A stretch of 7,625 nt of DNA, taken from contig JANHAI010000044.1 in the NCBI GenBank assembly GCA_024464205.1, positions 1 through 7,625 on the forward strand. The letters are read 5' to 3'. The DNA comes from Candidatus Methanomethylicia archaeon. Its GTDB lineage: Archaea; Thermoproteota; Methanomethylicia; Methanomethylicales; Methanomethylicaceae. A program made the translations under genes and the position numbers. Each line of letters starts with the position of its first letter. Position 1 is the stretch's first letter. Below are positions 1 through 6,617 of the stretch, in pieces. The notes beneath the pieces are model-generated. The model was not told the origin of the DNA and made no database searches. It saw only the letters and a list, made by a program, of their open reading frames with translations.

Positions 1-1122
1 TCCATGCCAGACAAGAAAAGTCGGCAGGAGATCCTCCAGGTCCATCTTAGGGGCATGCCGCTGCATGAAGACGTCAAGATAGACGAGCTCGCAAACGTGA
101 CGCACGGGTACAGCGGGGCTGACCTCTCTGCCCTCAGCAGGGAGGCCGCCATGAGGGCCCTACGTAGGTTCACGCCGAAACTGGACCTCCAGAAGCAGGT
201 GATACCGGCAGAAATACTGAAGTCGCTCAAAGTGACAAAGGACGACTTCTACGAGGCAATGAAGGACATCACTCCATCCGCATTAAGGGAGGTCTTCGTG
301 GAGGTTCCGGAGGTGCACTGGAGCGACGTAGGTGGGCTTGAGGACGTCAAAAAGCAGCTAAGGGAGATGGTCGAGTGGCCCCTGAAGCACCCGGAGCTGT
401 TCGAGGCCATGGGCATCTCACCGCCAAAAGGTATACTGCTATATGGACCGCCAGGCACAGGCAAGACGCTGCTAGCAAAAGCCGTCGCGACTGAGAGCTC
501 TGCGAACTTCATAAGCGTGAAGGGACCTGAAGTGCTCAGCAAATGGGTCGGCGAGTCTGAGAAGGCAATACGCGAGATATTCAAGAAGGCGCGCCAAGCA
601 TCCCCGTGCATCGTCTTCTTCGATGAGCTCGATTCCATCGCACCTCAGCGCGGTGTCAGGAGCGACTCTGGCGTCACGGAGAGGCTGGTGAACCAGCTCC
701 TTTCGGAGATGGACGGCCTTGTTTCGCTAAAGAATGTTGTAGTGATCGGTGCGACCAATAGGCCAGACATTATCGATGGCGCTCTGCTGAGGCCTGGAAG
801 GTTCGACAGAAACGTGTACATCCCGCTGCCAGACAAGAAAGCCCGCCTGGAGATATTCCGCGTCCACACAAAGAGGATGCCGATCTCAAACCAGGTGAAC
901 TTCGAGACCCTTGCGGAGAAGACTGAAGGCTACACGGGGGCTGATATCGAAGCCGTCTGCAGGGAAGCCGCACTGAACGCTCTGAGGGAAGAGATGAAGC
1001 CAAGAGACGTCGAGATGAAGCACTTCGAGGCTGCTCTCAGGTCAGTGCCAGTCAGCATATCGGCGCAAGACATCAGGAAGTACGACGACATGAAGAGATC
1101 GATAGGCAAGATGGTTAGCTGA
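1..1122 (+). CDS. cdc48: Cdc48/VCP/VAT-type AAA+ ATPase, C-terminal part (5' end outside window)
   Basis: Tandem AAA+ unfoldase that uses ATP to extract and unfold proteins, a cytosolic quality-control role known for archaeal Cdc48/VAT. The reading frame is open from base 1, so the gene is cut by the window edge and the Met at base 4 is internal: it lies in the 'PDKK..R.EIL' segment that normally follows the D1 arginine-finger region. Numbering from that Met, residues 1-90 are the end of D1, including its helical subdomain (GYSGAD at 35-40). The D2 module is complete: Walker A GPPGTGKT at 148-155, pore loop KWVGESE at 180-186, Walker B FFDELD at 205-210, sensor-1 Asn252 (TNRP), arginine fingers Arg263 and Arg266, and GAD at 312-314. 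The end (KMVS) lacks a hydrophobic-Tyr-X motif. It converges on the LeuA-family gene 28 bases away. The family call is firm; the N-domain and D1 Walker motifs cannot be checked here. Confidence 0.96.
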   Translation, partial: SMPDKKSRQEILQVHLRGMPLHEDVKIDELANVTHGYSGADLSALSREAAMRALRRFTPKLDLQKQVIPAEILKSLKVTKDDFYEAMKDITPSALREVFVEVPEVHWSDVGGLEDVKKQLREMVEWPLKHPELFEAMGISPPKGILLYGPPGTGKTLLAKAVATESSANFISVKGPEVLSKWVGESEKAIREIFKKARQASPCIVFFDELDSIAPQRGVRSDSGVTERLVNQLLSEMDGLVSLKNVVVIGATNRPDIIDGALLRPGRFDRNVYIPLPDKKARLEIFRVHTKRMPISNQVNFETLAEKTEGYTGADIEAVCREAALNALREEMKPRDVEMKHFEAALRSVPVSISAQDIRKYDDMKRSIGKMVS

Positions 1123-1126
1123 AAAG

Positions 1127-1153
1127 AAAGGGGGTCCTAAAAACCCCTTTTTA
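1127..1153. terminator. Shared bidirectional hairpin terminator between convergent genes
   Basis: An inverted repeat pairs 1127-1135 with 1143-1151: nine pairs, including four G-C and one G-T, around a 7-base loop. On the + strand it is followed by a T-rich stretch (CCCCTTTTTATTT) just after the cdc48 stop. On the - strand the hairpin starts at the LeuA-family stop codon (1151-1153) and is followed by a T-rich tract. One element probably ends both transcripts. Archaeal termination relies mainly on the T-tract, so the functional weight of the stem is inferred. Confidence 0.7.
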
Positions 1154-2695
1154 TTTGCTCTTTCTCTTCGCATATATCCTGTTCAGGCTCTCCAACAGCG
1201 CGTTTGCCGAGACCATCACTATGTCCCCGCCCACGGCAACGCCGACGGCGTTCCTGCCATCCATGTCCTCTACGACCACCTCGACGCTACAGAGCGAATC
1301 GGTCCCGCCTGAGATCGCCTCCAGCTTGTAGTTGAGCAGCTTTATCTCCTCGCCAAGCGCTGTCTGAATCGCTTTTGAAAGGGCATCAACAGGGCCGGTG
1401 CCGACACCCGCAGAGACCCTCCTGCTGCCGTTTAGGCTCAATTGAACCGATGCTGTTGGGGTAATCTTGTTGCCAGTGACTACAAGTATCTCATCCAGAT
1501 TCACGGCCTTCTCCGTGTCAGGGAGGCTGCCCATCACGCTGTCGACGATGGCATTAACGTCCCCTTCGGTAATCTTCTTCTTGTTTATGGTAAGGCACCG
1601 GACCTTATCTACTATCGCCTTGATCTGCTGCTCGTCGAGATTGTACCTTTCCTTAACGAAGTTAGCCACAGCGTGCTTGCCTGTGTGCTTCCCCATCACG
1701 ATGCGCCTCTTCTGGCCAACCATCTCTGGGGTCAGTGGCTCGTAGCTCTCTGCCCTGGCTAGCACGCCGTGAACATGTATCCCTGCCTCATGCGCGAATG
1801 CGTTGTCGCCGACGACCGGGAAATTCGGCATCAGCTTTATCATGCTGCACCTCTCGACGAGCTTTGAGGCTTCCTTTAGGAGCGACAGCTTGATCCCGTG
1901 CTCTATGCGGTACATCGCAGTGGCTGCGGTCATGACCTGCTCGAGGCTTGCGTTGCCGCCCCTCTCTCCCAGCCCATTGACTGTGACGTGGGCTTGCGAT
2001 GCACCTGCTTTGATCCCAGCAAGAGTGTTGGCGGTCGCCATGCCGAAGTCGTTGTGGCAATGCATGGATATCGGCTTGGAGAGCTTCCTCCTCAGCGCAC
2101 TCACGAGCTCATACATGGCCTGGGGCTCCATCACGCCAACCGTGTCAGGAACATTGTGTATGTCCGCCCCCGCCTTCTCAACCCCATTGTAGAACCTGAC
2201 CAGCCTCCCAAGGGGCGTTCTTGTGGCGTCCTCGCACGAAAACTCGCACTCAAGCCCGTGCCTCTTAACATACTCTGTGGCTGCAACGGCCTGCTCGAAC
2301 GCCTTCTCCTCGTCTATCCTGAGCTTGTACTTGAGGTGTATGTCTGAGGTTGCAATGAATATGTGAACCCTGTCGACATCTGCCTTCATGCACGCGTCGA
2401 TGTCGCCAGTTATACAGCGCGCCAGGCCGCAGACTTTTGACTTTAGCCCCAGTCCCTTGATTGTCCTTACGGTCTCCATCTCCTCGTCCGAGTTGACTGG
2501 GAAACCCGCCTCGATCACATCCACTCCCAGCTCGCTCAGCTTTCTTGCGATCTCAAGCTTTTCCTCGAGGGTGAAGCAGACCCCTGGGGTCTGCTCGCCG
2601 TCCCTCAGCGTAGTGTCGAGAACATCGATCCTGGGTGGGAAATTGGCCCTCTGCCTCACGGGCTCAATAAAGTCGCTAACGAATACGCCCTCCAT
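1151..2695 (-). CDS. leuA: LeuA-family 2-oxoacid/acetyl-CoA condensing synthase (2-isopropylmalate or citramalate synthase)
   Basis: Condenses acetyl-CoA with a 2-oxoacid, a first committed step of leucine (2-isopropylmalate), isoleucine (citramalate) or related chain-elongation pathways. The 514 residues match the usual length of LeuA/CimA enzymes that carry the regulatory domain. The N-terminal TIM barrel has DTTLRDGEQTPG at 27-38 (catalytic Arg31, metal ligand Asp32), the metal-binding HCHND at 212-216, and NGLGERGGNAS at 240-250 with Asn248. The linker subdomain has FAHEAGIHVHG at 300-310, with the probable catalytic-base His302. Residues about 395-510 look like the LeuA C-terminal dimer domain (GVGTGPVDA at 429-437), which in the family binds the feedback amino acid. 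The ATG at 2695 gives the expected N-terminus; only a weak GGTG lies 9 bases upstream. No leuB, leuC or leuD is nearby, so the substrate is not settled: isopropylmalate or citramalate synthase is likeliest, and homocitrate synthase is less likely because of the long C-terminus. Confidence 0.9.
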   Translation of the reverse strand: MEGVFVSDFIEPVRQRANFPPRIDVLDTTLRDGEQTPGVCFTLEEKLEIARKLSELGVDVIEAGFPVNSDEEMETVRTIKGLGLKSKVCGLARCITGDIDACMKADVDRVHIFIATSDIHLKYKLRIDEEKAFEQAVAATEYVKRHGLECEFSCEDATRTPLGRLVRFYNGVEKAGADIHNVPDTVGVMEPQAMYELVSALRRKLSKPISMHCHNDFGMATANTLAGIKAGASQAHVTVNGLGERGGNASLEQVMTAATAMYRIEHGIKLSLLKEASKLVERCSMIKLMPNFPVVGDNAFAHEAGIHVHGVLARAESYEPLTPEMVGQKRRIVMGKHTGKHAVANFVKERYNLDEQQIKAIVDKVRCLTINKKKITEGDVNAIVDSVMGSLPDTEKAVNLDEILVVTGNKITPTASVQLSLNGSRRVSAGVGTGPVDALSKAIQTALGEEIKLLNYKLEAISGGTDSLCSVEVVVEDMDGRNAVGVAVGGDIVMVSANALLESLNRIYAKRKSK

Positions 2696-2736
2696 TGCAA
2701 AACACCAATGAGCTAGATAGTTTGTGCTTCAAATCC

Positions 2737-2750
2737 TATTATCTCTTTTC
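2737..2750 (-). promoter_or_regulatory. Candidate weak TATA/BRE promoter of the LeuA-family gene
   Basis: Read on the - strand, the segment is GAGAAAAGAGATAATA-like: a purine-rich BRE-like stretch followed by an AT-rich box about 45 bases upstream of the ATG. Transcription starting about 25 bases downstream would leave a leader of roughly 20 bases. The match to the archaeal TATA consensus is weak. Confidence 0.35.
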
Positions 2751-2822
2751 TCTCGCAAGCATAGGCGCCCATCTTTTCTGCTGATCTGGAAGCGGCAGAA
2801 GCCTCCAATCGAAGGGTGTTAA

Positions 2823-2830
2823 AGATTTAA
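2823..2830 (+). promoter_or_regulatory. TATA-like promoter of the CMD/AhpD-like gene
   Basis: The AT-rich AGATTTAA, preceded by GTTAA, is the best TATA-like element before this gene. A start site about 25 bases downstream falls near 2852. That is after the upstream in-frame ATG at 2845 but before the ribosome binding site at 2855-2860, so it supports initiation at 2866. Confidence 0.45.
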
Positions 2831-2854
2831 GGGCGCTGCAAGAGATGATCTGTC

Positions 2855-2860
2855 AGGTGA
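2855..2860 (+). promoter_or_regulatory. Ribosome binding site that decides the start of the CMD/AhpD-like gene
   Basis: AGGTGA (AGGTGAT with the next base) matches part of the archaeal Shine-Dalgarno consensus GGAGGTGATC and lies 5 bases before the ATG at 2866. The earlier in-frame ATG at 2845 has no comparable site, so 2866 is the better start. Confidence 0.7.
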
Positions 2861-2865
2861 TTTCT

Positions 2866-3252
2866 ATGCCTGAAGAAACAAAAGCATTAACTGGCAAGTT
2901 TGTCAAAAAAATGGGCTTCGCCCCTGAGATCATGCATATTGCGGCAGAGATCGATCCAAAGCTCACCCAATTTTATGATTTCTGCGACAAAGTGGTCCAG
3001 AACGATGGCGCTCTACCCTCAAAATTCAAGCTCTTGTTGATAATGGCGATGGGCGCCCAACGGCACTGCGAGGAATGCGTCGTCTCTGCGATGCGCGGAG
3101 CGTATAACAAGGGGGCTACAGAGGAAGAGATACTCGAAGCCGTCAGGGCAATTGCTGTCGCCGGGGGCGCTCCAGCGATAACGGCCTGCAAGGATGCCCT
3201 GGTCATGCTGAAAGAAAAGTCCTTCGACAAAGCAGGATGCGGCAAGCGCTGA
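2866..3252 (+). CDS. Carboxymuconolactone decarboxylase/AhpD-like small protein with CxxC but no motif His
   Basis: A 128-residue protein of the CMD/AhpD-like all-helical family, whose members include peroxidase or disulfide-reductase partners and decarboxylases, usually as homo-oligomers. The visible motif is CEEC at 68-71 followed by the typical NKGATEEEI (81-89) and a Gly/Ala-rich helix, AVAGGAPA (97-104). In AhpD the sequence is CxxC-x3-His; here the position four residues after the second Cys is Ala75, so the proton-relay His is missing while both redox cysteines remain. Extra cysteines are at 40, 108 and 125. No signal peptide or membrane segment is seen, so it is probably cytosolic. 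The start at 2866 is preferred over 2845 because of its ribosome binding site. The gene stands alone, divergent from the LeuA-family gene and convergent with tbp. A thiol-redox role is plausible, but the substrate is unknown. Confidence 0.8.
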   Translation: MPEETKALTGKFVKKMGFAPEIMHIAAEIDPKLTQFYDFCDKVVQNDGALPSKFKLLLIMAMGAQRHCEECVVSAMRGAYNKGATEEEILEAVRAIAVAGGAPAITACKDALVMLKEKSFDKAGCGKR

Positions 3253-3268
3253 CCAATAAAAACATTAG

Positions 3269-3290
3269 AGGAGCTAAAAGCTCCTTTTTT
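3269..3290. terminator. Hairpin plus T-run between convergent genes
   Basis: AGGAGCT (3269-3275) pairs with AGCTCCT (3279-3285) over a 3-base loop, followed by a T-run at 3285-3290, 17 bases after the CMD-like stop. In the opposite direction it lies 14 bases beyond the tbp stop and is followed by a weaker T-rich tract, so it can serve both genes. Confidence 0.78.
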
Positions 3291-3303
3291 CCAGAATCAC
3301 CGA

Positions 3304-3858
3304 TCATTCTTCGTAAAGGACGCCAAGGTCCTTGAGCTTCTGGTAAATCTTTTCAACTGCGACCTTTACCTCGTCCTCGTGCTTGGCGCCCGTGCACACC
3401 ATCTTCCCAGACGAGAATATCAGCAAGACCACTTTTGGCTGGTCCATCCTGTATATGAGGCCTGGGAACTGCTCCGGCTCGTACATGACGTTCTCCAGGA
3501 GGAAAGCTGCCTTCTCCAGGTTGACCTCTGCATTCAGGTTGGCAGATGCGACGATGTTCTGGATCTGGATCTCAGGAGCCCCGATTATCACTATGTTCCT
3601 GTCCTTTAGATTGTTGATTATCTTCTTGACTGCGTTGTGCACTTCCTTCTCGGATTTCGCGCCCGTGCACACCATCTTACCAGACGAGAATATCAGAGTA
3701 GCAGTGCGGGGCTTGGAGAGCCTGTAGACAAGACCCGGGAACTGCTCAGGGTTATACTCGACGCCTGGCACGTTGCCCGATATCGCGTCAAGATCTATGC
3801 TCTGGTTCATCGTGACTGAAGCAACAACATTCTCGATTCGAACTGAAGGCTTAATCAT
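3304..3858 (-). CDS. tbp: Archaeal TATA-box binding protein (TBP)
   Basis: General transcription factor that binds and bends the TATA box and, with TFB, recruits RNA polymerase. The 184 residues match the usual archaeal TBP length. Two direct repeats form the saddle: about 5-90 (IENVVASV, then [10 protein letters not shown], then [14 protein letters not shown]) and about 96-181 (IQNIVASA, then [10 protein letters not shown], then the same [14 protein letters not shown]). The DNA-kinking phenylalanine pairs are at Phe40/Phe57 and Phe131/Phe148. The acidic end LYEE is short. The ATG at 3858 has GGAG at 3868-3871, 9 bases upstream. The gene lies 67 bases downstream of the signal peptidase gene on the same strand and has its own TATA element. 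Identification is secure. Confidence 0.97.
   Translation of the reverse strand: MIKPSVRIENVVASVTMNQSIDLDAISGNVPGVEYNPEQFPGLVYRLSKPRTATLIFSSGKMVCTGAKSEKEVHNAVKKIINNLKDRNIVIIGAPEIQIQNIVASANLNAEVNLEKAAFLLENVMYEPEQFPGLIYRMDQPKVVLLIFSSGKMVCTGAKHEDEVKVAVEKIYQKLKDLGVLYEE
3386..3423. repeat. Intragenic direct repeat in tbp, copy in second half of the protein
   Basis: A 38-base segment encoding [13 protein letters not shown] in the second TBP repeat. It matches 3659-3696 at 37 of 38 bases, offset by 273 bases (91 codons). It reflects the ancestral TBP duplication, but the base-level identity is higher than in the rest of the two halves. Confidence 0.85.
3659..3696. repeat. Intragenic direct repeat in tbp, copy in first half of the protein
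   Basis: Partner of 3386-3423, encoding the same peptide in the first TBP repeat. The single difference is a Gly codon (GGT here, GGG in the other copy). In the nearby PEQFPGL segment about half of the shared residues use different codons, so the identity here is local. Confidence 0.85.
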
Positions 3859-3867
3859 TATTTTACG

Positions 3868-3871
3868 CTCC
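3868..3871 (-). promoter_or_regulatory. Ribosome binding site of tbp
   Basis: GGAG on the - strand, 9 bases before the tbp ATG. Its presence favours transcription from the upstream TATA box (3907-3914), because a start set by the nearer AT-rich box around 3886-3893 would begin downstream of it. Confidence 0.55.
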
Positions 3872-3903
3872 AGAAATTGGCTTATAGTTTAAAAGTTTTA
3901 AGG

Positions 3904-3917
3904 AGCTTTATAAAGCT
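3904..3917 (-). promoter_or_regulatory. Palindromic TATA element of tbp, possibly also ending the upstream operon
   Basis: AGCTTTATAAAGCT is a perfect 14-base palindrome containing TTTATAAA, a very good archaeal TATA box. An A-rich BRE-like stretch precedes it on the - strand. Start-site spacing of about 25 bases predicts a tbp leader of about 26-30 bases that keeps the GGAG site. The same palindrome can fold as a 5-bp stem with a TATA loop, 9 bases after the signal peptidase stop, so a terminator role is possible but weaker. Confidence 0.65.
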
Positions 3918-3925
3918 TTTTTGTT

Positions 3926-4531
3926 TTATACAGTGCTTTCTTCGTTTTTCGTAACTTTCTTATCCGGGCTGCCAGGTATTAGTATTAGTATCAGCAGGAT
4001 TATTATCGCTGCGAAGACGATGTAGATGTTCTTGAACCAGAGGAAAGGATAGCCCAAGTACGGTACCGAGTAAACAACCCTCCCAATCACCCTGTCTTCG
4101 CTTACCCATGTTGTCGGCAGGTTAGGGTTCTGGTCAGGGAAGGCGTTCGCATCGCCTTTCGTAAGGAAATAATAAGTACCGTTTATCTCAGCCTTGTTTA
4201 TCGCCCTGTGCGACCACGGTAGAGGATCATAGGACGAAAAGAAGAAGTAGTCGTAGATCTTCTGGCTCGAAGGAGGGTATATCATGAAGATCAGCACATC
4301 CCCTTGGGGAGCAGGGCCTGCCACGATCTGCTCGGGGTCCACCTTCTGAATGAACAGAAGCGACCCTGTAGGTATGTTCGGCTCCATGCTCCCTGACTGG
4401 ACTGCGGCAATAGGGAGGTTCGTCCCTGAGATTCCCCTCAAGGCAACTGCGAAGCCGATGATAACCGCAACTATGATCAGGGCAGTCAATGCAAACTTTT
4501 TGTACTCCTCTTTTAACCGCATCACGATCAC
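3926..4531 (-). CDS. Archaeal type I signal peptidase (Sec11-like, Ser/His type)
   Basis: Membrane-bound serine protease that removes signal peptides from secreted proteins on the outer face of the membrane. The protein has 201 residues. TM1 is at about 12-32, followed by SGSMEP at 46-51 with nucleophile Ser48. A SHRAI block at 107-111 supplies His108, which in archaeal and ER-type enzymes replaces the bacterial Lys. TKGDANAFPDQ at 124-134 holds the conserved Asp127 and Asp133. TM2 is at about 168-187, followed by a charged tail. The start chosen is GTG at 4531, which overlaps the porB TGA as GTGA, the same 4-base pattern as the other junctions of this operon, with GAGGT just upstream. An ATG at 4522 (three codons shorter) is the alternative. 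It is the last gene of the por cluster. Function is clear; its link to POR is probably only translational. Confidence 0.92.
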   Translation of the reverse strand: MIVMRLKEEYKKFALTALIIVAVIIGFAVALRGISGTNLPIAAVQSGSMEPNIPTGSLLFIQKVDPEQIVAGPAPQGDVLIFMIYPPSSQKIYDYFFFSSYDPLPWSHRAINKAEINGTYYFLTKGDANAFPDQNPNLPTTWVSEDRVIGRVVYSVPYLGYPFLWFKNIYIVFAAIIILLILILIPGSPDKKVTKNEESTV

Positions 4532-5451
4532 TGCGACCTCAAAGGACCAAGATTGAACTTGGCTGCTATCTGATCTGCCCTCTTCTGTATCAACCCTGCT
4601 GTCTTCTCGTCCAAATGCCTGAAGCGCCCTTGGATTTGGAGGTATTTCGTCACAGGTTCCCGCCTTGGAACTTGGACGGTGAGCCTGACCTCGCCGTTGA
4701 CGACCTCATACAGCGGCCAAAGCCCTGTCAAGACCGCCATCTTGCTCAATTCGATCCCAGCGCTTACGTCAAACCTCCACCCTGTTGGGCAAGGTGTAAG
4801 GACGTGGATGAGAGCGGGTCCGTTGACATCAAGACCCTTCCTGACCTTGTTCATAAGGTCGAAGGGATAGGCCGGCGTAGCAGTGGCAGCATAAGGAACA
4901 CCATGGGCAATCGCTATCCCTATGAGATCTTTCTTCTGCGTGCTCTGACCTATGGATAGTTTACCAGGCGGCGAGGTTGTGGTCGCTGCACCATAAGGCG
5001 TAGCCGAGCTCCTCTGGATCCCCGTATTCATGTAGGCCTCATTGTCATAGCAAATGTAGACCAAATCATCCCCCCGCTCCAGCGCTCCGCTGAGGGCCTG
5101 AAGGCCTATGTCGAACGTGCCGCCATCTCCGCCTACAGCCATCACGCTTATCTTTTCATCAGACTTCCCTTTGCGGTTCAAGGCCCTCATGGCATGCTCC
5201 ACTCCTGATGCCACTGCAGCTGCGTTCTCGAAAGCTATATGCGCCCATGGGACCCTCCAAGCGCTCTGGGGGAAATATGATGTTGAGACCTCTAGACAGC
5301 CTGTCGCTGTTATTACCGCTACATCCTTACCCGATGCCTTGAGGATCTGCCTCATCGCCGTCCCGACAGTACATCCGGCGCAGAGCCTATGCCCAGGGGC
5401 CAAATGCTCTTCCTTTGGTACATCCTTAATGGTCCTGAATGTTGCGCTCAT
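4528..5451 (-). CDS. porB: Pyruvate:ferredoxin oxidoreductase beta subunit (TPP and [4Fe-4S] binding)
   Basis: Catalytic beta subunit of the heterotetrameric POR, which converts pyruvate + CoA to acetyl-CoA + CO2 with reduction of ferredoxin, reversibly. The protein has 307 residues. Cys24 and Cys27 (CAGC), Cys52 (TGCLEV) and Cys221 (TPCPTGW) match the four ligands of the proximal 4Fe-4S cluster. The thiamine pyrophosphate/Mg motif is GGDGGTFDIG at 107-116, with the downstream YDNEAYMNTG at 135-144. The ATG at 5451 overlaps the porA stop as ATGA, with GAGGGA immediately before it. The gene ends in GTGA with the signal peptidase start. YMNTGIQRS and the gene order favour pyruvate over 2-oxoglutarate or branched-chain oxoacids, though paralogues with other substrates exist. 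Confidence 0.95.
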   Translation of the reverse strand: MSATFRTIKDVPKEEHLAPGHRLCAGCTVGTAMRQILKASGKDVAVITATGCLEVSTSYFPQSAWRVPWAHIAFENAAAVASGVEHAMRALNRKGKSDEKISVMAVGGDGGTFDIGLQALSGALERGDDLVYICYDNEAYMNTGIQRSSATPYGAATTTSPPGKLSIGQSTQKKDLIGIAIAHGVPYAATATPAYPFDLMNKVRKGLDVNGPALIHVLTPCPTGWRFDVSAGIELSKMAVLTGLWPLYEVVNGEVRLTVQVPRREPVTKYLQIQGRFRHLDEKTAGLIQKRADQIAAKFNLGPLRSQ

Positions 5452-6617
5452 TCCCTCAACCCCACATAAATCGGTGATCTTCCGCGGCCTTCCTTGGATG
5501 CCCGATCCGTCTCTCTGAACATCATCCTAAAGTCGTCGAGCGTAATGTCCCTCCCGCCCAGGCCTGCCACGAACCCTTGAAGTGGCACCCGGCTGCTGCC
5601 GTAGAGGCACGACGCGATATCTGTGAAGAGGGGATTGGACGGTCCGCCAGGGGTGGTGGCCCTGTCCATTATACCGATCCCCTTCAATCCGCTTGCCAGA
5701 TCAAGGAGCTCCTCAGACGGGAATGGCCTGAAAGTCCTAATCGATATGACGCCTGCCTTTACCCCCGCGGCCCTCATCTCCTCAGAGACTATGCGTGCGC
5801 TCCCCGTCATGGCGCCCATCGTGACAAGTGCTATCTCCGCATCTTCGATCCCGTAAGACTCAACATCCCTGTACCCCCTGCCAAAGATCTTCTCATACTC
5901 GGCATAGACGTCCTTGATCTTGGAGCGGCTCTTCTCGATCGCATCCACGGCCTGGTACTTCATCTCATAATAGTACTCCGGAGGGCCGACTACGCCTATG
6001 CTGAATGCCGTCTTAGGGGAGAGCCTGTTCGTCAATGGCCTCGAAGGGATGTACTTCCTGACCTCCTCCGCATTAGGCAGGTCTATCGGCTCGTATGTGT
6101 GACTCAATATGAATCCGTCCAAGTTGACCATGACTGGGAGGCGCTCGCTTTCGCCTATCTTGAAAGCCATTATGGTCAGATCCAGTGCGTCCTGGGCTGA
6201 TGATGCCCAAAGCTGGATCCAGCCAGAATCCCTCTCTGCCATGGCGTCTGAATGATCATTCCAGATGTTGAGTGGCGCTGATAGTGCCCTATTCACGTTC
6301 GCCATCACCATCGGCGTCCTCAGGGCTGAAGCCATGAAAAGCACCTCGTGCATGAATGCTAGCCCTTGGGATGAGGTCGCTGTGAAGACTCTTGCGCCGG
6401 TCAACGAGGCGCCGACACAAGCGCTCATGGCAGAATGCTCAGACTCGACATTTATATAGTCCGCATCCAGCTCGCCGTTTGCCACATACTCCGAGAGCTT
6501 TTCAACTATTGTAGTTTGTGGCGTGATCGGGTACGCTGCTATGACGTCTACGTCTGCCATCTTTACAGCGTAGGCTATGGCATAGTTCCCGCTCATGCTT
6601 CGCCTGGTCGTGCTCAT
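5448..6617 (-). CDS. porA: Pyruvate:ferredoxin oxidoreductase alpha subunit
   Basis: Alpha subunit of POR; together with beta it forms the active site around thiamine pyrophosphate. The protein has 389 residues, the normal length. The N-terminal pyrimidine-binding domain carries AYPITPQT at 28-35 (Thr32 equivalent to the pyruvate-contacting Thr of PFOR), ESEHSAM at 58-64, SSQGLAFMHE at 82-91 and NRALSAPLNIWNDHSD at 109-124, whose Arg110 likely matches the pyruvate-binding Arg. The C-terminal half has the transketolase-C-like segment with FRPFPSEEL (296-304). An in-frame extension to 6680 exists, but the start at 6617 is chosen: GGAGGG lies 6 bases upstream and it overlaps the porD stop as ATGA, like the other junctions. 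It overlaps porB in the same way. The full NIWNDHSD block supports pyruvate as substrate. Confidence 0.95.
   Translation of the reverse strand: MSTTRRSMSGNYAIAYAVKMADVDVIAAYPITPQTTIVEKLSEYVANGELDADYINVESEHSAMSACVGASLTGARVFTATSSQGLAFMHEVLFMASALRTPMVMANVNRALSAPLNIWNDHSDAMAERDSGWIQLWASSAQDALDLTIMAFKIGESERLPVMVNLDGFILSHTYEPIDLPNAEEVRKYIPSRPLTNRLSPKTAFSIGVVGPPEYYYEMKYQAVDAIEKSRSKIKDVYAEYEKIFGRGYRDVESYGIEDAEIALVTMGAMTGSARIVSEEMRAAGVKAGVISIRTFRPFPSEELLDLASGLKGIGIMDRATTPGGPSNPLFTDIASCLYGSSRVPLQGFVAGLGGRDITLDDFRMMFRETDRASKEGRGRSPIYVGLRE

Noticed and set aside
1898..2347. Open frame of 149 codons on the + strand
   Set aside because: Antisense to the LeuA-family gene within its conserved barrel; the composition is that of a shadow frame.
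2845..2865. Longer start (seven extra codons) for the CMD/AhpD-like gene
   Set aside because: No ribosome binding site before 2845, the predicted transcript start lies downstream of it, and AGGTGAT sits in ideal position for 2866.
3386..3696. Paired repeats considered as a mobile-element or CRISPR signature
   Set aside because: Only two copies, both in frame and encoding the same TBP peptide; explained by the internal duplication of TBP.
4489..4959. Open frame of 156 codons on the + strand
   Set aside because: Antisense to the porB-signal peptidase junction; no domain and no start signals.
5577..6200. Open frame of 207 codons on the + strand
   Set aside because: Lies entirely antisense to porA, whose motifs are complete; the peptide has no recognisable domain and no ribosome binding site. 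It is a shadow frame.
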